NCBI RefSeq assembly: GCF_016900895.1
Contig: NZ_JAFEUN010000021.1
Location: 1 to 46,707 of the forward strand
DNA from: Parashewanella hymeniacidonis
Lineage (GTDB): Bacteria; Pseudomonadota; Gammaproteobacteria; Enterobacterales; Shewanellaceae
DNA length: 46,707 nucleotides
Reading direction: 5' to 3'
A program made the position numbers and the translations under genes. This document shows positions 33,987-42,583 of the stretch, piece by piece. The notes beneath the pieces were generated by a model that saw nothing but the letters and a program-made list of their open reading frames with translations, had not been told where the DNA came from and did not search any database. Every line of letters begins with the position of its first letter. Within the stretch, counting starts at the first letter, position 1.

Positions 33987-35309
33987 TTAAAATTGATAGT
34001 TATACTGAAGTCCATAATAAATCGCATTTCCGTGTGTGTGAGCGACGGTATTACCCGTTAATGAGCTCGCTTCATCTACACGAGTATTCTGACCTCTAAC
34101 TAATGCAACACCAAAATCAACAGTATTGTGATTGTCTAGCTTGTAGCTAACACCACCGGAGTACCAAATTCGATTAGAATCAGGAATGGAAATTGAAGTG
34201 AGTTTATCCACACCTTTGTTGTCATAGAGTAGACCACCTCTCACCGTCCACTGGTCATTCAGCATGTACGTTGCTCCGACAGAATATAACCAAGAATCTT
34301 TCCAGTGATATTCCTTAAGCGGTTCATTTGGAACCTTAGCACCTGCCAATTCACCATCTTCTAATGTGATTTGGTCAAACTTCTTCCACGTTGTTAGTTG
34401 AGCGGTGTAATGAATTGCAAATCGATTTGTTAATTGGTGGAAACCACCAATTTGGAAAATATCGGGAAGTGGGATCTCAAGCTTGTCGAACACTTTTTGT
34501 TGAAGTGTTGTTGAATCAAGCTTCTCTAATTGACCATCCACTTTGATATCTGGGCTTTTACGATAACTAATGCCAATACGATTATCTTTATTAAATTCAT
34601 ACAATAGGCCTACGATACCGCCGAAACCCCAACCATCGGCATCAACATAAGCTGCCGTTAGTGGTGTTGTAATGTCAGCACCTATATCTTTAGGTAAGTT
34701 CCCGATAACACCTTGTCTTACAAGTTTTCCTGAACCATAAATGCTATCAAGCCCTAAACCAAGGCTTAAATTTTCATTGATACGGTATGAAGCACTTGCA
34801 TTAAATGTAATCGTTTCAACATCAGTCTGCCCGAGAAGGTCAAATGGAAGAGGGTGTATTTGACCACCTTTGCGGATGAATGCATCATTGTATCGAGTGG
34901 TAATAGGAGTGGTATTTGTTCCGGTACCAAAATTAGTAAAGGCTGCCACACCAAACGCAAATTTATCATTCACAGGGTGTATGTAATAAAAGTTAGGAAC
35001 AAACTTATTTGCTGCTGCATCACTTAAGTGGCCAATCGCTTGCCCTGATATTTCAGACTCGACATCTTTAACTCTGACGTCCGTTTGAACATATGTTAAG
35101 CCACCAGACAACGCTGATTTGCTGAATAAAGCCATTGCCGCTGGATTACGTGCGAGAGCAGATGCGTTATCCCCAATGGCTGCATCACCTGATAGAGCTC
35201 GCCCAATTCCTGTTGCAGATTGGGAGTTAAACTGAAATCCTGAAGCGAATACGTGCCCACTTACTAAAGTTATCGCTACAGCTATACTTGTCTTGTTGAA
35301 TAGTTTCAT
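33987..35309 (-). CDS. fadL: FadL-family outer-membrane long-chain fatty acid transporter
   Basis: Outer-membrane beta-barrel that takes up long-chain fatty acids or other hydrophobic compounds. Signal peptide MKLFNKTSIAVAITLVSGHVFA is cleaved before SGFQFNSQSATGIGRALSGD, the N-terminal plug with the family NPA motif (ALARNPAAMALFS). The barrel continues (FGVAAFTNFGT, LSLGLGLDSIYGSGKLVRQG, RIGISYRKSPDIKVDG, WTVRGGLLYDNKGVD) and ends YYGLQYNYQF with a terminal Phe. The length, 440 residues, is normal. A FadR-like half operator lies about 160 bases upstream. Confidence 0.93.
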   Translation of the reverse strand: MKLFNKTSIAVAITLVSGHVFASGFQFNSQSATGIGRALSGDAAIGDNASALARNPAAMALFSKSALSGGLTYVQTDVRVKDVESEISGQAIGHLSDAAANKFVPNFYYIHPVNDKFAFGVAAFTNFGTGTNTTPITTRYNDAFIRKGGQIHPLPFDLLGQTDVETITFNASASYRINENLSLGLGLDSIYGSGKLVRQGVIGNLPKDIGADITTPLTAAYVDADGWGFGGIVGLLYEFNKDNRIGISYRKSPDIKVDGQLEKLDSTTLQQKVFDKLEIPLPDIFQIGGFHQLTNRFAIHYTAQLTTWKKFDQITLEDGELAGAKVPNEPLKEYHWKDSWLYSVGATYMLNDQWTVRGGLLYDNKGVDKLTSISIPDSNRIWYSGGVSYKLDNHNTVDFGVALVRGQNTRVDEASSLTGNTVAHTHGNAIYYGLQYNYQF

Positions 35310-35684
35310 ATCATTATCCAGTTATTGAAATACTTCTATCAATTACTAAAGGATAGTAAATTTGAACAAAAAGATATTTCTATTTTTTAGCGTAATTCAT
35401 TGAATATATTTAGAAATTTTTTATCTGATCCAAGTAATATTAGAGGGACTGTGAAATCCTATCAAGTCAGACCAGTATATTTTTTGTAAATGACAAGTGA
35501 AAAAATAATCAGAATTAAGAGTTACTGAAGTGGTTTAGCCGATATGGTTTTATTTTTTTGTTAAAAAACAATACATTAAATATCAAGGTGTTTGTTTTTT
35601 TTTATAAGCGAAGTTATAAGTATTGTTAATTAATCTTTGTTAATCAGCATAAGTTCAAATGAACCTATGCTGATATCTTATTAA
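35310..35684. other. fadL-putP intergenic region
   Basis: AT-rich, 375 bases, without a gene. It holds a FadR-like sequence (35466-35477) upstream of fadL. Near 35643-35675 GCATAAGTTCA and TGAACCTATGC form an imperfect hairpin followed by TTAT on the other strand; this may be the putP terminator. Long T/A runs occur at about 35550-35605. Confidence 0.4.
35466..35477 (-). promoter_or_regulatory. FadR-like operator upstream of fadL
   Basis: On the minus strand the sequence TACTGGTCTGAC matches the first 11 positions of the FadR site (ACTGGTCTGACCAGT), but the distal half is poor. Position upstream of a FadR-type target supports it. Confidence 0.35.
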
Positions 35685-37136
35685 TTATAAATGCTTTTTA
35701 AATACGTTGAAGTTAGATTTGTTACTTTCGTCTGCTGGAAAAATAAAGCTGACAATCACACCAACGGTTGCTGCAAAAATAAAGGCTGGAAGTAACTCAT
35801 ATAAATCAAAAATACCACCTTCAAGTTGTTTCCAAATGATTACCGTTAATGCGCCTGTTAGGATAGTCGCAATCGCACCTGCTTTACTGTAACCCTGCCA
35901 AAATAAAGATAAAATCACTACAGGACCAAATGCTGCACCAAAACCAGCCCAAGCGTAACTGACCAACTCAAGGACATTACTCTCAGGATTTAACGCAATT
36001 AATGCTGCAACTACGGCTACAAAAAGCACACTTGCACGGCCTATAATCATTAATTCTTTTGAACTTGCACTCGGTTTTAGCCACTTTTTATAAAAGTCTT
36101 CAGTCACGACGCTAGAGCACACCAGTAGTTGTGAATCAATTGTACTCATAATGGCAGACAGAATTGCTGCAATCAGCAATCCACCAATCCAAGGGCTAAA
36201 AGCTGCTTGAGTAAGATAGATAAATACCGTTTCGCTGTTTTCTAATGGAGAATTTGCGAAATGTACTGCTCCAGCTAAGCCGACTGTCAGTGCGCCTAAC
36301 AATGAAACTATCATCCAGCTCATGCCAATTCGGCGAGAAACGGTTAAATCCTTCGGGTCGCCAATTGCCATAAAGCGAGAAAGAATATGCGGTTGGCCAA
36401 AATAGCCTAATCCCCAAGCTAATAATGAAAGCAGACCAATAACAGTCATGTCTTCATGCAGTATAGACAACATACTTGGATCAAGGTTTGACAGGTTTTG
36501 TTGATTTTCTGGTTGAGAAAAAATCGCTACGGGAACGATCAGTAATGCAATTAGCATTAGGCAACCTTGGAAAAAGTCTGTCCAACTAACAGCAAAAAAA
36601 CCACCAATAAAGGTATAAGAAACAATGATAACGCTGCCAATTAATAAGGCGTAAGTGTAATCAAGGCCGAATACTTTCTCGAAAAGAATTGCGCCGCCGA
36701 CCATGCCTGAGGAGGTATAGAAGGTAAAAAATACCAAAATGGTCAGTGCTGAAATGAGCTTCAAGATACCGCTTTTGTCATTGAAGCGCTTTTCAAAAAA
36801 ATCAGGTAATGTCAGTGCATTATCAGTAAACTGGGTATATATACGAAGACGTTTAGCGACAAACAACCAATTTAGCCAAGCACCGACTAATAAGCCAATA
36901 CCAATCCAAGCTTCACCTAAACCGCCAACATAAACGGCACCAGGTAAACCAAGTAGTAACCAGCCAGACATATCAGAAGCGCCAACGCTTAAGGCTGTTA
37001 CAGCAGGCCCCATTTTACGACCACCTAAAATATAGTCGTCAACGTTGTCGGTTTTTTTGTAAGCCCAAAAGCCAATTGCCAGCATAGCAATTAAGTAGGC
37101 TGAAAAGGTAATGAGAATAGGGAGGTTAATGCTCAT
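35685..37136 (-). CDS. putP: Sodium/proline symporter
   Basis: Member of the sodium:solute symporter family with about 13 membrane segments, 483 residues. It begins with ITFSAYLIAMLAIGFWAYKK and contains DYILGGRKMGPAVTALSVGA followed by SDMSGWLLLGLPG, the sodium- and proline-binding region. AILSAIMSTIDSQLLVCSSV is the conserved helix 9 sodium site, and SYAWAGFGAAFGPVVILSLFW is typical of PutP. It imports proline with Na+. No putA lies beside it. The product is a little shorter than E. coli PutP (502). Confidence 0.93.
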   Translation of the reverse strand: MSINLPILITFSAYLIAMLAIGFWAYKKTDNVDDYILGGRKMGPAVTALSVGASDMSGWLLLGLPGAVYVGGLGEAWIGIGLLVGAWLNWLFVAKRLRIYTQFTDNALTLPDFFEKRFNDKSGILKLISALTILVFFTFYTSSGMVGGAILFEKVFGLDYTYALLIGSVIIVSYTFIGGFFAVSWTDFFQGCLMLIALLIVPVAIFSQPENQQNLSNLDPSMLSILHEDMTVIGLLSLLAWGLGYFGQPHILSRFMAIGDPKDLTVSRRIGMSWMIVSLLGALTVGLAGAVHFANSPLENSETVFIYLTQAAFSPWIGGLLIAAILSAIMSTIDSQLLVCSSVVTEDFYKKWLKPSASSKELMIIGRASVLFVAVVAALIALNPESNVLELVSYAWAGFGAAFGPVVILSLFWQGYSKAGAIATILTGALTVIIWKQLEGGIFDLYELLPAFIFAATVGVIVSFIFPADESNKSNFNVFKKHL

Positions 37137-37364
37137 AGAATCACTCTTGTGATAGTTATTATTCCAGCACTACATGGTAACAAAAATTTTGCAGGTGTTG
37201 GGAAATGATATTTGTATGAAAACTTAGCAAAAAGAAATAAGTATATGAATAAATATTAATGCAATGGAAACTACTGCTTCATACGCATAAGAATAAAATG
37301 ACATTCTAAAAAGCGTTAATTCTTAAATTAAATTCCCCTTTAATATTGAATTAGGTAAATCGAA

Positions 37365-39401
37365 ATGTCACTAAAGTTTCCTTCTGTTGCAACTCAGTTC
37401 CCCGCAGAAATTAGATTAGACGACATTCAACAGCCAATACCTATGGTGGGCTTGAGGGTGTTTGTTGCCCCTCAAGAAAGTGAAGGTAATCATAAAAAAG
37501 AAGTAGGGTTAACTCATTTTACAGTTTCAACTGCAACTAAGCCTGTTATTGTTAAATTTTATAAAGACTCCAAATTGGGACGTCAGCTTGTAAGCTCATT
37601 TAATGCAGAAATTGAATTTCAAGATTGTCATGATAAGTGTTGGCAGGTTAAAAGTACTTCTTTATCAGTTAATGGCGGTAGTAAGAGCCATGAATCGAAA
37701 GCATTAGAATATTTAGATGCGAAATTAAACCTTAATGTAATCAAAGGCAAGCAAGTAGATTCCACCAGTTTGGTATTAGATATTCTGGCAGGACGTAGTA
37801 TACAAGTTAGCGCATTTATTGGTGCAGGAGCAAATTTGAATTGCCGAGTATCTCTTAAGAATTTTTCACAAAAAATCCATAAAACTTCAACATTAAAAGG
37901 TTTCAATATTGAATATAGTAGAAAGCCTGGAAGTAGTTCTAAGTGCTACTGTCGGGATTTTTGGGATGATTATGTTCACCATCCAAAGGGTGCATGCCCG
38001 GATGATGTTAAGCATACTAAGTGGGGAGTTAAGAGCGAGTTAGAGTTTGAGTCAATATCGAATTCCCAAAGCACACCGCTTCACCTTGCTGTTTTAGCTG
38101 GAAAAACTTCAATAGTCGCATTACTCATCAATGGCGGAGCTAGTCCTGCTTTTCAAGATAGCTTAGGAAGAACACCGCTACACATTGTTTGCAGGCCTGA
38201 ATACAAAGATATGCGCCAGTGTTTAGTTAGTGCTTGCAAACCTGGCGATCTAAATATTAAAAACGCTCAAGGGATGGGCGTCATTCATTTGGCCGTTGAA
38301 TTATCTGATGATGAGTATGTGCAAATGCTTATGAATGCTGGCGCCGATCTCAATTTAACTGATTCGCACAATAATACCCCGATTCATCTAGCTGTGACGA
38401 AGAGGGATTTTAAACTTGTTTCTAAATTTGCCGAAAAATGTGAGCTTGATAAGTTAAATAAAGATGGTTTAAGCCCCTTACATCTAGCAGTTTTTAAATT
38501 AAACATCTGTATCATCGATAAATTATTGGAAGCAGGCGCAGACCCTTATTTGGTAAATGAAAAAGACGAAAGCGCTATTTCTGCAGCAGTAAATAAGGGA
38601 GATTTGAGTTTACTTAACAAACTATTGCAGTGTGAGAGCACAAACGCCTATAAAAAGGAATGTATAGAACACGCACTAAATATTGCTGAAAAGAAAAAGG
38701 ACGTAAAAATGATGCTTACTCTATTAACGTCTCTAATGAAGCTGGATGGTCAAACAGCAAAATTAATACCAGCTCTCTCATTAAAAACTTCAGAAGGTGC
38801 TGAAAGAGGAGAAGCAAGTGTTCCAGGGAAAGCCCAACAGCCTGAACCTACATTCGTTGTTAGTAACGCACATGTTAAACGGTTAGATGGATTGTTGAGT
38901 GCTGCAATTCAACAGAATGAAATGACAGTCATTGATGGTTGTATTTCCTTGATTAATAGTGACAGTTTCAAAGAGAGCACGACGCAATTTTGTAAAGCAT
39001 TTAAATCAGCGATTTTAAAGACTAATATTCCCGAAGTGCAGCATTTGGCTCTTTTGCGAAAAATCTACTCAGTTAATCGGTATGAGAATTTGATTGATGA
39101 AGGTAGAGGATCGATTATTTGTGCAATAACAAATGAGGCTCCTAATTATGTATTGGAATTTCTTTTTGAATTAGCAGTGAAAGAAGCAAATCTTGACATG
39201 CTTCAGCACTCACATGAAGGTAAATCAGTCTTAGATGTTATTAGTGAGTCGTATGACTCTTCAATTCTTCCTCTCTTTCTTCTTTCCTACCATAAAGTGC
39301 AAGTGACATTAACAAAAAGCAGCACTCAATCTACTCATTATTCGAGTGGCGATGAATCGAAGGAATTCGGGCAAGAAATGACTTCCTTGAAAGTGAATTA
39401 A
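37365..39401 (+). CDS. Ankyrin-repeat protein with Cys/His insert, paralogue 1
   Basis: A 678-residue protein with no signal peptide or membrane helix. Residues 1-125 form a beta-rich N-terminal domain of unknown family (TKPVIVKFYKD, KCWQV). A first ankyrin-like unit (DILAGRSIQVSAFIGAGANL) is followed by a ~60-residue insert with CxC-x14-C-x5-H (Cys194, Cys196, Cys211, His217) ending VKHTKWG. About six ankyrin repeats then run from residue ~235 to ~430 (STPLHLAVLAGKTSIVALLI, TPLHIVC, GVIHLAVELSDDEYVQML, TPIHLAVTK, SPLHLAVFK, SAISAAVNKGD). The C-terminal ~230 residues are helical. Ankyrins bind proteins. The neighbour at 39492 has the same architecture. A host-directed effector or toxin-like role is inference. 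Confidence 0.85.
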   Translation: MSLKFPSVATQFPAEIRLDDIQQPIPMVGLRVFVAPQESEGNHKKEVGLTHFTVSTATKPVIVKFYKDSKLGRQLVSSFNAEIEFQDCHDKCWQVKSTSLSVNGGSKSHESKALEYLDAKLNLNVIKGKQVDSTSLVLDILAGRSIQVSAFIGAGANLNCRVSLKNFSQKIHKTSTLKGFNIEYSRKPGSSSKCYCRDFWDDYVHHPKGACPDDVKHTKWGVKSELEFESISNSQSTPLHLAVLAGKTSIVALLINGGASPAFQDSLGRTPLHIVCRPEYKDMRQCLVSACKPGDLNIKNAQGMGVIHLAVELSDDEYVQMLMNAGADLNLTDSHNNTPIHLAVTKRDFKLVSKFAEKCELDKLNKDGLSPLHLAVFKLNICIIDKLLEAGADPYLVNEKDESAISAAVNKGDLSLLNKLLQCESTNAYKKECIEHALNIAEKKKDVKMMLTLLTSLMKLDGQTAKLIPALSLKTSEGAERGEASVPGKAQQPEPTFVVSNAHVKRLDGLLSAAIQQNEMTVIDGCISLINSDSFKESTTQFCKAFKSAILKTNIPEVQHLALLRKIYSVNRYENLIDEGRGSIICAITNEAPNYVLEFLFELAVKEANLDMLQHSHEGKSVLDVISESYDSSILPLFLLSYHKVQVTLTKSSTQSTHYSSGDESKEFGQEMTSLKVN

Positions 39402-39491
39402 AAAATAACAGCATTGAAAATTTTATAACTCTAGAGAGATTTAAAAAGTTTCTATTGAGCGTGGCAGTTTAGATTTTATATTGGAACTATT

Positions 39492-41483
39492 ATGGAGCAG
39501 TTATCAACAAATACATCAAACCCTATTCAGTTTGATGTTCATCAACATCAATCGCCTTGCCAGTTTACGGTAGTCGATTGCTATGAAGTAAGTTCTTCGA
39601 ATAGTGATAATAAAACAGCAAGATCGCTTTCATATATTACGGCTAATCATGAACCTAGAGCAGTAGTTGTTAAATTTCATAACCATTGCCTACAAAAAGT
39701 GCAATCCTTTCAAAAAATTGAAGCTAGGTTAGAATTTGTGCCAAAAGGAAAGCTCTGCTGGAAAATTGCTCCAACGGCTGACACATCTGAAAGCCTGAAA
39801 ACTGTAAAAGTTGTATGTGACAAGTTAAATCTAATGGGACATGGAAGTGAATTTATTCAATCTATTCTAAAAGGTAATGCACAAGAAGTTTTAAATTATA
39901 TTAAGGCCGGTTTTAACGTAAATTGTGTTTTGTCTAATGAAAACTTTAACGTCTCGCTTGAGCAAGCTGAGAGTTCCCATGGTTTCCAAATTTCCCATAA
40001 CTTTATAAATGGTCAAAATTGTGATTGTGGTAAATGGTTGTTTTCTGAATATCACTATAGAGCTTCTGAATGTAAAAACGGTGTGAAGCATGCAAAATGG
40101 GGATATGACAGCAGATATGAACATGAAGAGCTTTTATCACAAGGGCTAACACCATTACACATTGCAATTTATTGTGATCATAAGCCAGTAGTTTTGGAAT
40201 TAACAAAAGCTGGCGCACGACCTAATATTAGAGATAAAAATGGTCAAACTGCAATACACTTATTAGCAGAATTGGGCTTTAAGGATTTAAGTGACCCTGT
40301 AATAAGCTCATGTAAAGATAATGATATTGATATTAAAGATGATAGTGGTAATACAGCTTTACATATAGCGGTTTATAAACACAATAGAGAGCTTTGTAAA
40401 AAAATCATTGAGGCTGGTTCATGCACGAGTATAGTTAATCACAAAGGTTTGACTCCTTTAATGGTTGCAATCAAGAAACAAAATAAAGAAATTGTTGAAT
40501 TATTTTTACCTAATATCGAAGTAGGTAAACCACTTCATACTGGAGAATCAGTCTTACAAGTTGCCGTTGATTCCTGTAGACCATCTCATTATGAGTTAAT
40601 CGATTTACTCTTAGAGCATGGCGCAGATCCATTTTTCTGTTCTGATATGTCAAAAAGTGCAATTTTAGGAGCTGTGAGTAAAAAAGATGTAAAGCTATTA
40701 ACAAAATTACTATCTGTAAATAGCAAAGATGACGCTCATATAAAAGTCGAACATTTAAAAGCGGCATGTAAAAAAGCAATCCAACTTAAGGACATTAATG
40801 CAGTTAATGAGCTCCTGAAGTATATAGATAGTTCCTTTTTTGATGAAAATGTTTTAGATATCTTAGATATGGCAATATTTAATAAAGATATTGAAATGGT
40901 AACTCAGTGTATTACCTCTATCGATAAGCAAAATTTAGGTTTACAAAGTGAAAAAAGTTCATTGGAAGTTTCAAACTCTCTTTTGAAGCAAGCGCTTGAG
41001 TTGGATTGTGATGACGATGACGATATTCATCTAGAAATTATAGAGAAGGTGTTTTCTGTAAAATATGATGCTTCGGTTGATCTAGGTGAACTTTTACAGT
41101 TCGCTGTTCAGAAGGAGGGTTATAGAAGGTTGGAAGTTGCTTTGTACTTCCTTACGAATCTGGCTCTTAAAAGGAATGAAATCGAGATGTTAAATGCTGT
41201 ATTACTTAATAAAAAACATCGTCAAATGCTTATGGATAATTTTAGTCAAGCCATGATTACTTTGGTCAAGAGAGCTTACTATACACTGGTGCAAGCAAGT
41301 ATTGAAAATCCGGTACTTGACAACGATAGTTGGGTTTCAGTGTCTATAGATGATGGTGTCGATTCGCCCCTTCAGGCTAAGATGTTAGCTCCTGAGGCTA
41401 AGATGTTAGCTCCTGAGGCTGAGGGTAGACTAAAGCCTCAGCCAATATTGGCTGGAGTCAGGAATGAAGATGAGTTGCTATAG
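39492..41483 (+). CDS. Ankyrin-repeat protein with Cys/His insert, paralogue 2
   Basis: A 663-residue paralogue of the preceding gene, 90 bases downstream on the same strand. It has the same N-terminal domain (RAVVVKFHNH, LCWKI), first unit (SILKGNAQEVLNYIKAGFNV) and insert with identical spacing CxC-x14-C-x5-H (Cys177, Cys179, Cys194, His200), ending VKHAKWG. Ankyrin repeats follow at about residues 218-410 (TPLHIAIYCDHKPVVLELTK, TAIHLLAELG, TALHIAVYKHN, TPLMVAIKK, SVLQVAVDS, SAILGAVSKKD). Then comes a helical C-terminal region, with acidic DCDDDDDIH. Near the end a 7-residue unit, AKMLAPE, is tandemly duplicated (from residue 629). No secretion signal is seen. Identity between the paralogues looks low outside the motifs, so the duplication is old. 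Confidence 0.85.
   Translation: MEQLSTNTSNPIQFDVHQHQSPCQFTVVDCYEVSSSNSDNKTARSLSYITANHEPRAVVVKFHNHCLQKVQSFQKIEARLEFVPKGKLCWKIAPTADTSESLKTVKVVCDKLNLMGHGSEFIQSILKGNAQEVLNYIKAGFNVNCVLSNENFNVSLEQAESSHGFQISHNFINGQNCDCGKWLFSEYHYRASECKNGVKHAKWGYDSRYEHEELLSQGLTPLHIAIYCDHKPVVLELTKAGARPNIRDKNGQTAIHLLAELGFKDLSDPVISSCKDNDIDIKDDSGNTALHIAVYKHNRELCKKIIEAGSCTSIVNHKGLTPLMVAIKKQNKEIVELFLPNIEVGKPLHTGESVLQVAVDSCRPSHYELIDLLLEHGADPFFCSDMSKSAILGAVSKKDVKLLTKLLSVNSKDDAHIKVEHLKAACKKAIQLKDINAVNELLKYIDSSFFDENVLDILDMAIFNKDIEMVTQCITSIDKQNLGLQSEKSSLEVSNSLLKQALELDCDDDDDIHLEIIEKVFSVKYDASVDLGELLQFAVQKEGYRRLEVALYFLTNLALKRNEIEMLNAVLLNKKHRQMLMDNFSQAMITLVKRAYYTLVQASIENPVLDNDSWVSVSIDDGVDSPLQAKMLAPEAKMLAPEAEGRLKPQPILAGVRNEDELL
41376..41417 (+). 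repeat. In-frame 21-bp tandem duplication in ankyrin gene 2
   Basis: Two exact adjacent copies of the 21-base unit starting GCTAAGATGTTAGC (41376-41396 and 41397-41417), each coding AKMLAPE. Confidence 0.95.
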
Positions 41484-41574
41484 GTTCTATAATCGCTTTC
41501 TTAATTGAAGTTAAAAATTTAGCTATAAACTTGTTAAAGATAGCCACCAAGAAGAAATGATGGCTACTCGTTGA

Positions 41575-42387
41575 CTAGAACATATGCCTTTCAAGCCCTG
41601 TTTTATCCAAAATCATGGTAGAAATCTCTTCTACCGAATGATTGGTAGTATTGATAAACGGAATTTTTTCTTTCTTATATAACATTTCAACTTCTTTCAC
41701 CTCAATACGACATTGGCGCAGTGAAGCATAGCGGCTATTACTTAAACGTCCCTGACGAATTTCATGCAGTCGCTGCGGATCGATGGTTAAACCAAACAGT
41801 TTCTTTTTATTTCTTTTTAATGCTTCTGGGAGCTTTAGGTTATCCATGTCGTCTTCAACAAATGGATAGTTTGCCGCTTTGACTCCAAACTGCATTGAAA
41901 GATACAAACTTGATGGTGTTTTACCACAACGAGAAACACCCAGCAGGATAATGTCGGCTTTATCCATATGCTTTAGTGTTTGACCATCATCATTATCCAT
42001 CGAATAATTAATGGCATCGATGCGGTTTTCATAACTGGCATTTTCTTTACCGTGAGTTCGATGAAGTTTTGGTGACGCTTGCATACCGAGTTGCTCTTCG
42101 AGCGGTGCCACAAAAGTATTTAAAAAGTCATAACCAGCGCCTTTGCTACTGGTAACAATTTCACGAATTTCTGATTTTACGATGGAATGGAATATTAATG
42201 GCTGAATACCTGTTGTAATAAAACAATCATCTATTTGTTGCTTAACTGCGTTCGCTTTTGATGTTGTCTCCACAAATGGAATTGTAACCTGTTCAAATTC
42301 AATAGGAAATTGAGAAAGAACTGCATGACCAAACACCTCTGCGGTAATTGCTGTTCCATCAGAAATAAAGAATACTTTAGGTGCCAT
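41575..42387 (-). CDS. ppsR: PEP synthase regulatory protein (bifunctional kinase/pyrophosphorylase)
   Basis: DUF299-family enzyme that inactivates PEP synthase by ADP-dependent threonine phosphorylation and reactivates it by phosphate-dependent dephosphorylation. The 270-residue protein begins [20 protein letters not shown] and carries the P-loop [11 protein letters not shown] at about residues 150-160. The conserved segments [12 protein letters not shown] and [20 protein letters not shown] follow. It is divergent from its target ppsA, which supports the assignment strongly. Confidence 0.96.
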   Translation of the reverse strand: MAPKVFFISDGTAITAEVFGHAVLSQFPIEFEQVTIPFVETTSKANAVKQQIDDCFITTGIQPLIFHSIVKSEIREIVTSSKGAGYDFLNTFVAPLEEQLGMQASPKLHRTHGKENASYENRIDAINYSMDNDDGQTLKHMDKADIILLGVSRCGKTPSSLYLSMQFGVKAANYPFVEDDMDNLKLPEALKRNKKKLFGLTIDPQRLHEIRQGRLSNSRYASLRQCRIEVKEVEMLYKKEKIPFINTTNHSVEEISTMILDKTGLERHMF

Positions 42388-42494
42388 AACTGCCTCTTGT
42401 AGTAATAAAATTACAAATAAAATTATAGATTTACGCCTGTTGTGACGGAGTGTAGAATGCCTCCGAGCGAATGTGAAGGACTTGTTTCATTCGC

Positions 42495-42563
42495 TTATAT
42501 TAATTCCGATAGCAGTGTGCTTTGTTTCAAATATCGAACAAACTGCTATCGGAATTAATATAA
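42495..42563 (+). repeat. Perfect 22-bp inverted repeat in the ppsA leader
   Basis: The left arm 42495-42516 (core TTCCGATAGCAGT) is exactly complementary to the right arm 42542-42563, with a 25-base loop. The right arm ends 8 bases before the ppsA ribosome site (CGGAGA, 42571-42576). It could form a strong leader hairpin, or be a small dispersed palindromic repeat. No T run follows, so it is not a terminator. Confidence 0.85.
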
Positions 42564-42583
42564 ATATTTGCGGAGATAGAACT

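Noticed and set aside
42473-42583. A 37-residue N-terminal extension of PpsA
   Set aside because: It covers a perfect inverted repeat and does not align with PpsA. GTG 42584 with its ribosome site is better.
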